A DNA stretch of 10,702 nucleotides from Methanomicrobiales archaeon (lineage in GTDB: Archaea > Halobacteriota > Syntropharchaeia > Alkanophagales > Methanospirareceae), in assembly GCA_003160755.1 (NCBI GenBank), contig QEXZ01000048.1, forward strand, positions 1 to 10,702. The letters run 5' to 3'. Position numbers and translations under genes: made by a program. Shown here one piece after another: positions 1-5,898 of the stretch (position 1 is its first letter; each line of letters opens with the position of its first letter). The notes below the pieces were generated by a model that saw only the letters and a list, made by a program, of their open reading frames with translations, made no database searches and was not told the DNA's origin.

Positions 1-70
1 ACCCTTTTCATCGCTCGTCTCATATAATGTTTATTTAATTGGAAATACATAATGCTTATCTATATGCACT

Positions 71-230
71 CATTTTCATGCTCATGGGTGTCCCTAGGGG
101 TCATGAATGTTTCTTTAGAAAGAAGGTTTACCAACAACCTTTCTTTCAAACTTTGAGAAAGTTTGATCAAAACGCTTCGCAGAAAAGAAAGCTTGACCAA
201 AGAAACAAGAGTATTTTTGCTTCGCAAAAA
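71..230. repeat. Chain of short inverted repeats upstream of the DUF1614-like gene
   Basis: Four potential hairpins follow each other. The first pairs TTCATG (75-80) with CATGAA (102-107). The second pairs AAAGAAGGTT (119-128) with AACCTTTCTTT (136-146), with one bulged base. The third is a perfect 9-base stem, TCAAACTTT (146-154) with AAAGTTTGA (158-166), around GAG. The fourth is TTTTTGC (214-220) with GCAAAAA (224-230) around TTC. A 16-base direct repeat (156-171 and 186-201) differs at two positions, both T/C changes. The GCTTCGCA motif also occurs twice. A 71-codon frame crosses the region, but it begins with TTG, is low-complexity and runs through the hairpins, so I treat the region as non-coding repeat. 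It could be a small mobile-type repeat, a structured RNA or neutral A/T-rich DNA. I see nothing identifiable in bases 1-70. Confidence 0.5.
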
Positions 231-267
231 CAGAATCACTATATTTTTAAATAGTGCCTTTTATTAC

Positions 268-274
268 TATATAA
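268..274 (+). promoter_or_regulatory. TATA box for the DUF1614-like gene
   Basis: TATATAA is centred about 29 bases before the ATG at 300. With the usual archaeal spacing of about 26 bases, transcription would start at about 297. That gives an almost leaderless message, which fits the absence of a Shine-Dalgarno sequence before the ATG. A second A/T-rich run at 278-285 is too close to the start to serve. Confidence 0.45.
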
Positions 275-299
275 CGCATATATAGTTAACCAAACAAGA

Positions 300-1007
300 A
301 TGAGAAAAATAGTGAACAAGCCAGATTTGAAACTGTTTCTGTTCTATGGATTAGTGCTTATACCAACTTTCTTTTTGTACTGCTCGCGAAACGACGTGGC
401 TTTCTTCTTTGTTCTCGTGGCGATGCTTCTGACAAGCGTGATAGAGATACCCATCTACAGGTTTAGAACAAAGAAGCCTGGATATAGTGCGCTTGAGGCA
501 GCGTGTATCGGCGATTTTTATGGCGTGCCAATATCGGAGGAGATACAGGCAGACAACGAAAGGACATATAAAACGCAGGTAACACTGAATGTAGGCGGCT
601 TCATTATACCCCTGCTTTTCTCTGTTTATCTGCTGCTGAACTATTCCACACTCTTGTTAGAAATAGCGCTGGCTATCTTGCTAATGACCCTCTTTTCCTA
701 CATGCTTTTAGAGGTAAAAGCAGGCGTGGGTATCGTAATTCCGAGTTACGTGGGTGTGTTTGCCATTCCTCTTGCACTTATACTTGCACCCGGAGTACAA
801 GCCGAAGCACAAGCAGGGAATACAGCAATAGCGGGGTTGATATTTATACTGGCAATTTTTGGCATTCTGTTGGGGCTGCTAATAGCGGTGGCAACACTAT
901 CCCGAGAAGAAGTAGGGAGCGCTTTTTTTAATCTCGGTGGCGTAGGCAGCTTTCAGCCTATATATCTCATCTCCGTTCTGACTTTGTTAATTGGAACCGT
1001 ACCGTAG
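300..1007 (+). CDS. DUF1614-like multi-pass membrane protein
   Basis: This is a 235-residue hydrophobic protein with about seven predicted membrane segments: near residues 11-28, 33-53, 98-115, 117-137, 143-164, 174-198 and 217-234. A polar stretch at 55-95 lies between the second and third. The LNVGGFIIP motif (96-104) and the closing GGVGSFQPIYL (213-223) match what I recall of DUF1614 proteins, found in many archaea and bacteria without a known function. The middle glycine-rich GADLL-type motif I associate with the family is not evident. The aspartate of the terminal GTFDG motif is replaced, reading SFQPI. It is therefore either a divergent member or one that has lost key residues. ATG at 300 was chosen because a TATA box sits about 29 bases upstream. 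It stands alone, with no co-directed partner. The family call rests on memory of its motifs; the membrane-protein call is firm. Confidence 0.6.
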   Translation: MRKIVNKPDLKLFLFYGLVLIPTFFLYCSRNDVAFFFVLVAMLLTSVIEIPIYRFRTKKPGYSALEAACIGDFYGVPISEEIQADNERTYKTQVTLNVGGFIIPLLFSVYLLLNYSTLLLEIALAILLMTLFSYMLLEVKAGVGIVIPSYVGVFAIPLALILAPGVQAEAQAGNTAIAGLIFILAIFGILLGLLIAVATLSREEVGSAFFNLGGVGSFQPIYLISVLTLLIGTVP

Positions 1008-1048
1008 CACAGCATACTATCTTCAAGAAAGAATAATTTTTGATAATC

Positions 1049-1211
1049 GGACGCAGATGACCGCAGATAATCAGGATTTTAAATATAATGAATTGAGGGA
1101 GGAGATTATGAGAATGCAAGGATGATAGAACTTAATTTTGGCACTAAACCGGAAGTTAAACGTAAGGCATTGATAATTTGAGGAAATAGTTTTCTGTGTA
1201 AATCTGCGTCC
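1049..1211. repeat. Inverted-repeat-bounded element around a gene remnant
   Basis: GGACGCAGAT (1049-1058) and ATCTGCGTCC (1202-1211) are exact reverse complements and enclose 143 bases. The left end continues as GACCGCAGATAATCAGGATT. This wording resembles a family of short intergenic sequences that I recall from many anaerobic bacteria and archaea. The enclosed DNA contains the apparent end of a GxxExxY-family reading frame. The unit looks like one decayed cassette rather than random spacer. Confidence 0.4.
1092..1181 (+). pseudogene. C-terminal remnant of a GxxExxY-family protein
   Basis: This frame is open from just after a stop at 1089-1091 to TGA at 1179-1181. From the ATG at 1122 it reads MIELNFGTKPEVKRKALII. 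That resembles the C-terminal signature of GxxExxY proteins (TIGR04256/PF13366), which I recall as a LLINFG-x-K-x-E-x-KR pattern near the end. Only about 20-30 codons survive. The diagnostic N-terminal GxxExxY segment and the nuclease-like core are missing, and no start signal is visible, so it is a fossil and not a gene. After the stop, the other plus-strand frame reads FCVNLRPK across the right-hand repeat. I recall similar tails where such genes run into this repeat. The match is short; chance resemblance is possible. Confidence 0.4.
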
Positions 1212-1324
1212 TAAATAGGTAGGTAGAAGTTTATACTTTATATACCAGCACAAATTCGTGGGATTTTTTAACTAACACAGACCAAACAGGTGTCCGGTTT
1301 TAGGTTTCATGGCTTTTGAGCAAT

Positions 1325-1371
1325 CCGCTAACCGTCTAAACCGCTATACCGCTAACACGCTAAACCGCTAT
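1325..1371. repeat. Short CCGCTA-type tandem repeats after htpX
   Basis: CCGCTA occurs at 1325, 1341, 1349 and 1365, with a close variant (ACGCTA) at 1357. The 12-mer CTAAACCGCTAT occurs exactly at 1336-1347 and 1360-1371. The patch touches the 3' end of the minus-strand htpX gene, so it would form that transcript's 3' untranslated region. The units are too short and too close together for a CRISPR array. Between this patch and the inverted-repeat element (1212-1324) I see no feature that I can name. Confidence 0.55.
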
Positions 1372-1372
1372 C

Positions 1373-2356
1373 TTAAAGATACTCCCCCAACTTCTTAACC
1401 CTGCTAACAGGGGTAGGATGCGTGGAAAAGATTTCCATTATTCTGTCTGCTCGCGTTGCCTTTGCCCTTTCTGCAAAAGCTCTTAGTTCATATTCGTCTA
1501 TCTTCCCATCCTTATTCAGGTCGGCAGCGCTCAAATCCTTTAAATCCCTTCTCGCTGTTACCGGGTCGGCAGCGAAGAAAGCACGCATGCTTTCCATCTC
1601 CTTTTTTACCTTTTCCGGCTTCGCAGCTGCAGCCGCACTACCGTAAATCATTTTGTATAACGCAGAAGCGAGTGCCTGCGGCTTCCTCGTGAGCTCGGCA
1701 CTTCCTGCATCTGCGTAATATTCCCTTACACGAGACGCATAAAGCACTATAAGGTTGCTTATGAAATACACCACGAAGGCAATTAAAGCAATAGCCATCA
1801 TTGGTAACGCTCCATCTCTACTTCTGCCCATGCCACCGAAGATGCCCGACCAGAAGAAGCTGAAATAGATAAAGTAGCATATCATCGGTATCACGCTCAG
1901 CGCCGTTATAACTACCATATCTTGATGTTTTATGTGCGAGAGTTCATGCCCTAAAACCGCTTCTAACTCGTCCCTGCTCAGCATCCCCATTAATCTTCGC
2001 GTGACGCAAACTCTCGCTTTCTTTTTTGACGTGCCGAACGCAAAAGCGTTGGGTATAGAAATCTCTGAAATCCCTACTTTTGGTTTGGGAATCCCCGCCT
2101 TCATCGCTAATTCGCTCACCATCCGGTGCAATTCCGGCTGCTCTCGTTCCGAAACATACCGAACACGCATTGACCGTTCCACTATCTTTGGGCCTATAAA
2201 GAACTGAATACCCACCATTACAAAAGCGAGTAAGGCGTAAATTATCGGCGTTCCTGCCCCGGTGAAAGTGGCTATAACGATTAATAGCGCATATATCACT
2301 GCAAATAGGAGCACGACACAGAGCCCCATCCTTATCCTCAGCCACGCAGTTCTCAT
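1373..2356 (-). CDS. htpX: HtpX-like M48 membrane zinc metalloprotease with an EF-hand loop
   Basis: This membrane-embedded protease probably degrades misfolded or damaged membrane proteins. Numbering here is from an upstream GTG at 2389. The M48 zinc site HELSH lies at 148-152, and the third ligand is Glu223 in REYYAD. Two N-terminal membrane helices (about 21-42 and 47-67) and two after the HELSH (about 160-182 and 196-218) give the usual HtpX plan, and STHPTP (322-327) is the family's C-terminal motif. I prefer the ATG at 2356 (codon 12). The GTG lies within or beside the TATA element, whereas the ATG sits about 12 bases after the expected transcription start. That gives 327 residues. Residues 290-301 form a complete EF-hand-type calcium loop (D290, N292, D294, G295, I297, D298, E301) between the catalytic domain and the C-terminus. 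Protease identity is secure; calcium control is inference. Confidence 0.9.
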   Translation of the reverse strand: MRTAWLRIRMGLCVVLLFAVIYALLIVIATFTGAGTPIIYALLAFVMVGIQFFIGPKIVERSMRVRYVSEREQPELHRMVSELAMKAGIPKPKVGISEISIPNAFAFGTSKKKARVCVTRRLMGMLSRDELEAVLGHELSHIKHQDMVVITALSVIPMICYFIYFSFFWSGIFGGMGRSRDGALPMMAIALIAFVVYFISNLIVLYASRVREYYADAGSAELTRKPQALASALYKMIYGSAAAAAKPEKVKKEMESMRAFFAADPVTARRDLKDLSAADLNKDGKIDEYELRAFAERAKATRADRIMEIFSTHPTPVSRVKKLGEYL

Positions 2357-2388
2357 TTTATTTTTTTTATTGTATAAGTATCCTATCA

Positions 2389-2398
2389 CTTATATATG
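2389..2398 (-). promoter_or_regulatory. TATA box for htpX
   Basis: On the minus strand this reads CATATATAAG. With normal spacing, transcription would begin near 2368, some 12 bases before the ATG at 2356. This placement argues against the upstream GTG at 2389 being the start codon. No Shine-Dalgarno sequence precedes the ATG. Confidence 0.5.
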
Positions 2399-2440
2399 TA
2401 AAGTTATAGATATCCTCAAATTGAAATTATGTCAAGAATA

Positions 2441-2506
2441 AAGTATAAAAAGAAAAAAAAGGAAAAGGTTATCGCGGGTATTCACCGATTTATCGATGAA
2501 TATCCC
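2441..2506 (-). terminator. Hairpin and T-tract terminator of the DUF4389 gene
   Basis: Two bases past the TGA stop (2509-2511), the minus strand can fold GGGATATTCA (2506-2497) with TGAATACCC (2484-2476). One base is bulged, and an inner CGAT/ATCG stem extends the fold. An outer 8-base pairing, GAAAAGGT (2518-2511) with ACCTTTTC (2469-2462), overlaps the stop codon. The minus strand then runs into two T-tracts of nine and five bases, separated by one C (about 2459-2445). T-tracts are the main archaeal termination signal; the hairpin may add RNA stability. Confidence 0.5.
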
Positions 2507-2508
2507 TT

Positions 2509-2829
2509 TCACCTTTTCTCGTATATCCTAACCGGCGTTGGCAATATTCCCGGTCTGTCGTCGGTCATAAAGTAATAATAGCTGAGCACATGCACAAAAT
2601 AGTCGAGATATCCCTTAATGAAGTTGCTTAACCCCTCGCTTCTGCGCCCGAGTATCAATATCACAAACCACTGAATAAGCATGCATATCTCTGCAATGAT
2701 GCCATACACCACTAATACTATACCTATGCATATCCATCCATAAACGATTCTAACAAAGAGTTCCAGCCGACTTGCATCATGTTCGTAGACAAACAACTGT
2801 TTCAATCCATCTGTTTTTTCTTCTACCAT
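2509..2829 (-). CDS. DUF4389 family membrane protein
   Basis: This is a 106-residue protein with a short N-terminal cytosolic part, one long hydrophobic stretch (about residues 27-59) that could form one or two helices, and a C-terminal soluble tail. The segment WFVILILGRRSEGLSNF, followed by a YYYFMTDDRPGI motif, matches DUF4389. As I recall, that family carries W-F-x-x-L-x-x-GR-x-P-x-G-L, then A-Y-x-x-x-L-T-D-x-Y-P. Function is unknown. The start is the ATG at 2829 and not the TTG two codons upstream. A strong GGAGGTGA Shine-Dalgarno (minus strand, 2843-2836) lies six bases before the ATG, whereas it abuts the TTG. The gene is divergent from the AIM24-family gene, with which it shares a 190-base promoter region. 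Confidence 0.75.
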   Translation of the reverse strand: MVEEKTDGLKQLFVYEHDASRLELFVRIVYGWICIGIVLVVYGIIAEICMLIQWFVILILGRRSEGLSNFIKGYLDYFVHVLSYYYFMTDDRPGILPTPVRIYEKR

Positions 2830-2901
2830 TATCAATCACCTCCTTTTTTTAAAAATATCCCTTTCGCTAACTTTTGCCATGCTTTTAAAATATGTCGAGG
2901 A

Positions 2902-2918
2902 CATATAAAAAGTTTTCG
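2902..2918 (-). promoter_or_regulatory. BRE/TATA promoter for the DUF4389 gene
   Basis: The minus strand reads CGAAAACT followed by TTTTATATG. This fits a purine-rich BRE next to a TATA box. Transcription would start near 2881 and give a leader of about 50 bases. That leader carries the strong GGAGGTGA ribosome site just before the ATG. A TTTTAAAA run at 2883-2890 is a possible alternative. Confidence 0.4.
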
Positions 2919-2962
2919 GTTACCCGTCATTGTATCCTCACTCATTTCGCACCGCCATAACC

Positions 2963-2970
2963 TTTTTATA
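2963..2970 (+). promoter_or_regulatory. TATA box for the AIM24-family gene
   Basis: TTTTTATA precedes the ATG at 3021 by about 54 bases. Transcription would start near 2993, giving a leader of about 28 bases that contains the GGTGAT ribosome site at 3012-3017. A second TTTTTTATG run at 2980-2988 is a weaker candidate. Confidence 0.4.
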
Positions 2971-3020
2971 GATCGAAAGTTTTTTATGCTGCAGCGTTTG
3001 ATGTTCTCCATGGTGATATT

Positions 3021-3770
3021 ATGAAATATAAAATAACAGGTGATAACCTGCAATTGGTAACGGTAGAGTTAGGTTCTGGCGAGAAGGTATATGGCGAAGC
3101 AGGCACGATGGTGTATATGAGTTCAAATATGAATATGGAAGCGAAGATGAGGGGTGGCTTGCTGAAAGCAATCGGGCGTAAATTCGCGGGCGAAACAATG
3201 TTCTTAACCGAATTTGCCCCTGCAGGGGGCGAAGGGCTTGTGGCTTTTGGTGGTAATGCACCGGGGACAATCAAACCGGTAGAGGTTGCACCAGACAAAG
3301 AATTTATAGTCCAGAAGGACGCGTTCCTCTGCGCTGAAGATAGGGTAGAGCTAAGCGTAGAATTCCAACGAAGGTTAGGGTCTGCTTTCTTTGGTGGTGA
3401 AGGTTTCATTTTGGAGCGACTTGCCGGTGAAGGCACAGCTTTCATTCATGCCTGCGGCGATTTTGTAGAGTTTGACCTGCAACCAGGACAAACAATGAAG
3501 GTAGATACTGGTAGTGTAGTTGGCTGGGATGGAAACGTAGGCTATGACATTGAGCGCGTAAAAGGGATTAAAACGATGTTCTTTGGCGGTGAAGGTATCT
3601 TTTTGACCTCTCTAACAGGACCCGGGAAAATAATTATTCAATCGATGACTTTGCATAATTTAGCATCTGCCTTAGCACCTTTCTTACCCAGCGCAAAGGG
3701 CACTTCGGGTACTTCAGGCACTTCCGGTGTTGTTGACACTCTGCTTAAGGAAACGATGGGCAGAAGATGA
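3021..3770 (+). CDS. AIM24/TIGR00266 family protein
   Basis: This 249-residue soluble protein has the glycine-rich, beta-strand-rich character of the AIM24 (TIGR00266) family. Its motifs include GEAGTMVYMS (25-34), two FFGGEGxxL/F copies (123-131 and 187-195), FDLQPGQTMKVDTGSVVGW (151-169) and LTGPGKIIIQS (198-208). The two FFGGEG segments reflect the internal repeat of the beta fold. The biochemical role in prokaryotes is unknown; the yeast relative affects mitochondrial membrane organisation. The start is supported by GGTGAT four bases upstream, at 3012-3017. The tail (227-236) is GTSGTSGTSG, encoded by a nine-base repeat at 3699-3728, a flexible linker before the final helix. The gene overlaps the next by ATGA, so the two proteins are probably made together. 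The membrane partner suggests action at the membrane. Confidence 0.85.
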   Translation: MKYKITGDNLQLVTVELGSGEKVYGEAGTMVYMSSNMNMEAKMRGGLLKAIGRKFAGETMFLTEFAPAGGEGLVAFGGNAPGTIKPVEVAPDKEFIVQKDAFLCAEDRVELSVEFQRRLGSAFFGGEGFILERLAGEGTAFIHACGDFVEFDLQPGQTMKVDTGSVVGWDGNVGYDIERVKGIKTMFFGGEGIFLTSLTGPGKIIIQSMTLHNLASALAPFLPSAKGTSGTSGTSGVVDTLLKETMGRR

Positions 3771-4042
3771 GAAACGCGATTATTGCCCTTCTTATTTTTT
3801 TAGCCTCAGTTGTAATAATTCTGGGATTACTCCACTACTTCGAAATTCTCGCACTCATCGCTCTGCTCATAGGATTTGGCATTTTGATAGGGATTATACT
3901 ATTTACGATAATTACAGGAGTTGTGCTTATCTTCGCTGTGCCGTACTATTTGCTCGCAAAAAAGCCAAGGATAGAAAAGTACGGCAATTACAAATTGGAG
4001 GATGTGAAAGGGAAGGAAGAGGATGTAAAGAAGAAAGAATAA
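3767..4042 (+). CDS. Small membrane protein of unknown family
   Basis: This 91-residue protein is hydrophobic from residue 4 to about 64, enough for two membrane helices (about 4-24 and 27-60, the second possibly split). A lysine- and glutamate-rich cytosolic tail (65-91) follows. I do not recognise the family. It starts inside the stop of the AIM24-family gene (ATGA, 4-base overlap), so translation is likely coupled and the two products may work as a pair, with this one as a possible membrane anchor. The hydropathy pattern and the overlap support a real gene; the longer frame at 3727-4065 is out of phase and less plausible. No terminator is evident after it. Confidence 0.7.
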   Translation: MRNAIIALLIFLASVVIILGLLHYFEILALIALLIGFGILIGIILFTIITGVVLIFAVPYYLLAKKPRIEKYGNYKLEDVKGKEEDVKKKE

Positions 4043-4174
4043 GATTTAATTTAAAAGCAATTTAGTGATTATTGATTCCACCTCGCTCTCAGCTCGAAGT
4101 ATTTTCGCTCTTGCCTCCCTTGTTGTATTTTTGAAATATGTTGAGTAGATAAAAACGTTTTATGTATTAAAAAC

Positions 4175-4190
4175 GAAAGTAATATATAAT
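4175..4190 (+). promoter_or_regulatory. BRE/TATA promoter for tfb
   Basis: CGAAAGTAA leads into TATATAAT, a clear BRE plus TATA arrangement. The expected transcription start (about 4211) falls within a few bases of the ATG at 4215, so the tfb message is probably leaderless. No ribosome site is visible. TFB would bind its own BRE here, so self-regulation is possible. Confidence 0.55.
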
Positions 4191-4214
4191 AGAAAAAATA
4201 AAAACATTTTCGAT

Positions 4215-5135
4215 ATGCCTAACAAACTAAAAGTATGTCCCGAATGCGGGTCAAAAAACGTTGTATCGGATTCTAAGCATGCAGAACTGTACTGTGCCGA
4301 CTGCGGGATGGTGATAGCGGAGAATCTCGTGGACCTCGGACCCGAATGGCGTGCGTACGATTCCGAGCAAGCATCAAAAAGAGTAAGGACGGGCCCAGGT
4401 ATGAGTTATAGAATTCATGATAAAGGGCTGAGCACGCCAACGCCAAAATTACCCGCTGGGATACAGCGATTAAAGTGGGTAAACATGGACAGTAGCGAGA
4501 AGACCCTTGCCTTCGCACTTATCGAGATAGATAGAATGGCATGCGCACTTAAGCTGCCGAATGATATTAAAGAGATGACTTCTGTGCTGTACCGAAAAGC
4601 GGCGAAACGGAATTTGATTAAGGGACGCAGTATAGAAGAACTGGTCTCAGCAATGCTGTACATTGTTTGCAGGCAAAATGGGATTCCACGAACGTTGAAG
4701 GAAATTGCACGGGTGTCAAGAAGCCCCCTGAAGAAAATAAGGCGTGCGTATATTTTCCTTTTAAGGAAATTTGGATTGAAGATTGCCCCTGCTGACCCGT
4801 CGCATTACATTCCTCGGTTCTGCTCCGCATTAGGATTGAGCGAGGCGATAAGGGAAAGGGCAATAGAGGTACTAAAGAGGGGTGAGGGAACGGGAACTGC
4901 GAAGGGCTGGGCACCAATAGGAACAGCAGCAGCGGCAATATACATTGCCGCGGTTTTAAGTGGCGAGTACCGAACGGAGAAGGAGATAGCCAAGGTAGTA
5001 GGTACAACGGAGATCACAATCCGAAATAGGTATAAGGAACTGGAAAAAGGGTTAGACCTGGATGTGGATTCTCTTTCCCCGCGCCCACGTCCACGTTTGC
5101 GTCGAAAGAAAGCTTCTGCGACATCTGCACTCTAA
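4215..5135 (+). CDS. tfb: Transcription initiation factor B (TFB), divergent paralogue
   Basis: This is the archaeal TFIIB homologue, which bridges TBP-bound promoter DNA and RNA polymerase. The zinc ribbon uses C8, C11, C27 and C30. The B-reader region follows with EWRAYDSEQ (44-52) and HDKGLST (68-74). Two cyclin-like core repeats span about 97-188 and 198-283, and the second ends in a helix-turn-helix-like EKEIAKVVGTTEITIRNRYKEL for BRE contact. Two features are unusual. The linker between HDKGLST and the first cyclin repeat is short and proline-rich (TPTPKLPAGIQRLKW). Typical TFBs carry roughly 15-20 more residues there, including an I-D-W segment. The C-terminus has a basic SPRPRPRLRRKK tail. 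At 306 residues it is slightly short. It may be an alternative TFB for a subset of promoters. It converges on mfnE with a 4-base overlap. Confidence 0.93.
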   Translation: MPNKLKVCPECGSKNVVSDSKHAELYCADCGMVIAENLVDLGPEWRAYDSEQASKRVRTGPGMSYRIHDKGLSTPTPKLPAGIQRLKWVNMDSSEKTLAFALIEIDRMACALKLPNDIKEMTSVLYRKAAKRNLIKGRSIEELVSAMLYIVCRQNGIPRTLKEIARVSRSPLKKIRRAYIFLLRKFGLKIAPADPSHYIPRFCSALGLSEAIRERAIEVLKRGEGTGTAKGWAPIGTAAAAIYIAAVLSGEYRTEKEIAKVVGTTEITIRNRYKELEKGLDLDVDSLSPRPRPRLRRKKASATSAL

Positions 5136-5851
5136 AAGATTTTTGTACAGACCGTCTTGTTCTCGTTCATGTTCTCTTTCTCCTCGATTGCATCTATTAT
5201 CCTGTTTGGGTAGTTGCCGTTTACAATAGTGCAGCTCATTTTGGTCTGCATTAAAAATTCGGGAAGCTCGGCATCAATACAATTCAGCCCCGCTGCCTGT
5301 TTCCCCGCCAGTTCGTTCGCCCGGATTTTTTCGATAAGATGCCCGCTCTTTTTATCCTGTATTCCATCCACATCGGTTAATTTTATGAATCTTTTTTCAC
5401 CCAGCCGGTTTGCGACAAACGCAGCTATCGTGTCCGACGTGACGTCCCAGGTATGAGGTAAGCAATCATCCTGTTTTAGAATCTTATAGGGCAGTAATAT
5501 GCATATCGGTCCAGCGCGGTCTATTTCGTCCTCATCCACGCTTTCGACCAAAGGTATCCCGGTTTCACCTCCGCCGCTACAAGCAGCCAAAAAAAGCCCG
5601 TACTGGTGCATTGCGAGAACAGCCATCCAATGTGCTGTTTCATTGGGTATTGACATAGTCGCAGAGATAATTCTTACCGTTTCTGCAAAAGGTCCACCAC
5701 CGGGGATCAGTATCAGGGTAAAATCTCTATTTTTATCTCTATCACGCTCACGGGCATAATCTACAAGAACTCGCAGGATGTCCCGTGATTTTTCTATCAG
5801 ACTGCCACCTAATTTTAATATTACTTTATTTTTGCACTTTGCATTTTCCAT
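5132..5851 (-). CDS. mfnE: MfnE-like amino acid kinase family protein (methanofuran synthesis)
   Basis: This 239-residue kinase belongs to the amino-acid-kinase fold. It has KLGGSL (13-18) and PGGGPFA (50-56) for phosphate binding, then AHWMAVLAMHQYG (73-85), LPHTWDVTSDTIAAFVA (131-147) and LTDVDG (158-163). The AHWMA-x-AM-x-Q-Y-G and PH-x-WDVTSD motifs match what I know of MfnE. That enzyme phosphorylates aminomethylfuranmethyl phosphate to the diphosphate during assembly of methanofuran, the C1 carrier of methanogenesis or its reversal. The C-terminal G-T of the family reads C-T (VCTKI). A C-terminal extension is absent. ATG at 5851 is the only in-frame start. A TATA-like element at 5862-5869 is too close to serve it, so it is probably co-transcribed with cmk, 47 bases upstream. 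A different small-molecule kinase in the same family is the main alternative. Confidence 0.75.
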   Translation of the reverse strand: MENAKCKNKVILKLGGSLIEKSRDILRVLVDYARERDRDKNRDFTLILIPGGGPFAETVRIISATMSIPNETAHWMAVLAMHQYGLFLAACSGGGETGIPLVESVDEDEIDRAGPICILLPYKILKQDDCLPHTWDVTSDTIAAFVANRLGEKRFIKLTDVDGIQDKKSGHLIEKIRANELAGKQAAGLNCIDAELPEFLMQTKMSCTIVNGNYPNRIIDAIEEKENMNENKTVCTKIF

Positions 5852-5898
5852 TTTTCGCTGTATATAAAGTCTAACTTCCTTCTATTCAAGACACGAAT

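Noticed and set aside
39..254. 71-codon open frame on the plus strand
   Set aside because: It begins with TTG, has no ribosome site or TATA element at the right distance, and is composed of the hairpin and direct-repeat sequence described above.
1071..1253. 60-codon open frame on the minus strand
   Set aside because: It runs antisense through the GxxExxY-like remnant and the repeat end and has no recognisable content.
1325..1371. Possible CRISPR-like repeats (CCGCTA units)
   Set aside because: Units of 6-12 bases with spacing of 8-24 bases and no unique spacers of constant length; no cas gene nearby.
1944..2345. 133-codon minus-strand frame overlapping htpX
   Set aside because: It is an out-of-phase shadow of the htpX coding sequence, which has clear protease motifs.
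2984..3445. 153-codon minus-strand frame opposite the AIM24-family gene
   Set aside because: Rich in proline and serine as expected from the complement of a glycine-rich gene; no family match and no start signal.
3021..4042. Toxin-antitoxin or phage-type two-gene module
   Set aside because: The first gene is a clear AIM24/TIGR00266 family member and the second a membrane protein; nothing suggests a toxin.
3727..4065. 112-codon plus-strand frame overlapping the small membrane protein
   Set aside because: The ATGA-coupled frame at 3767-4042 has coherent membrane helices and a charged tail; this frame has neither.
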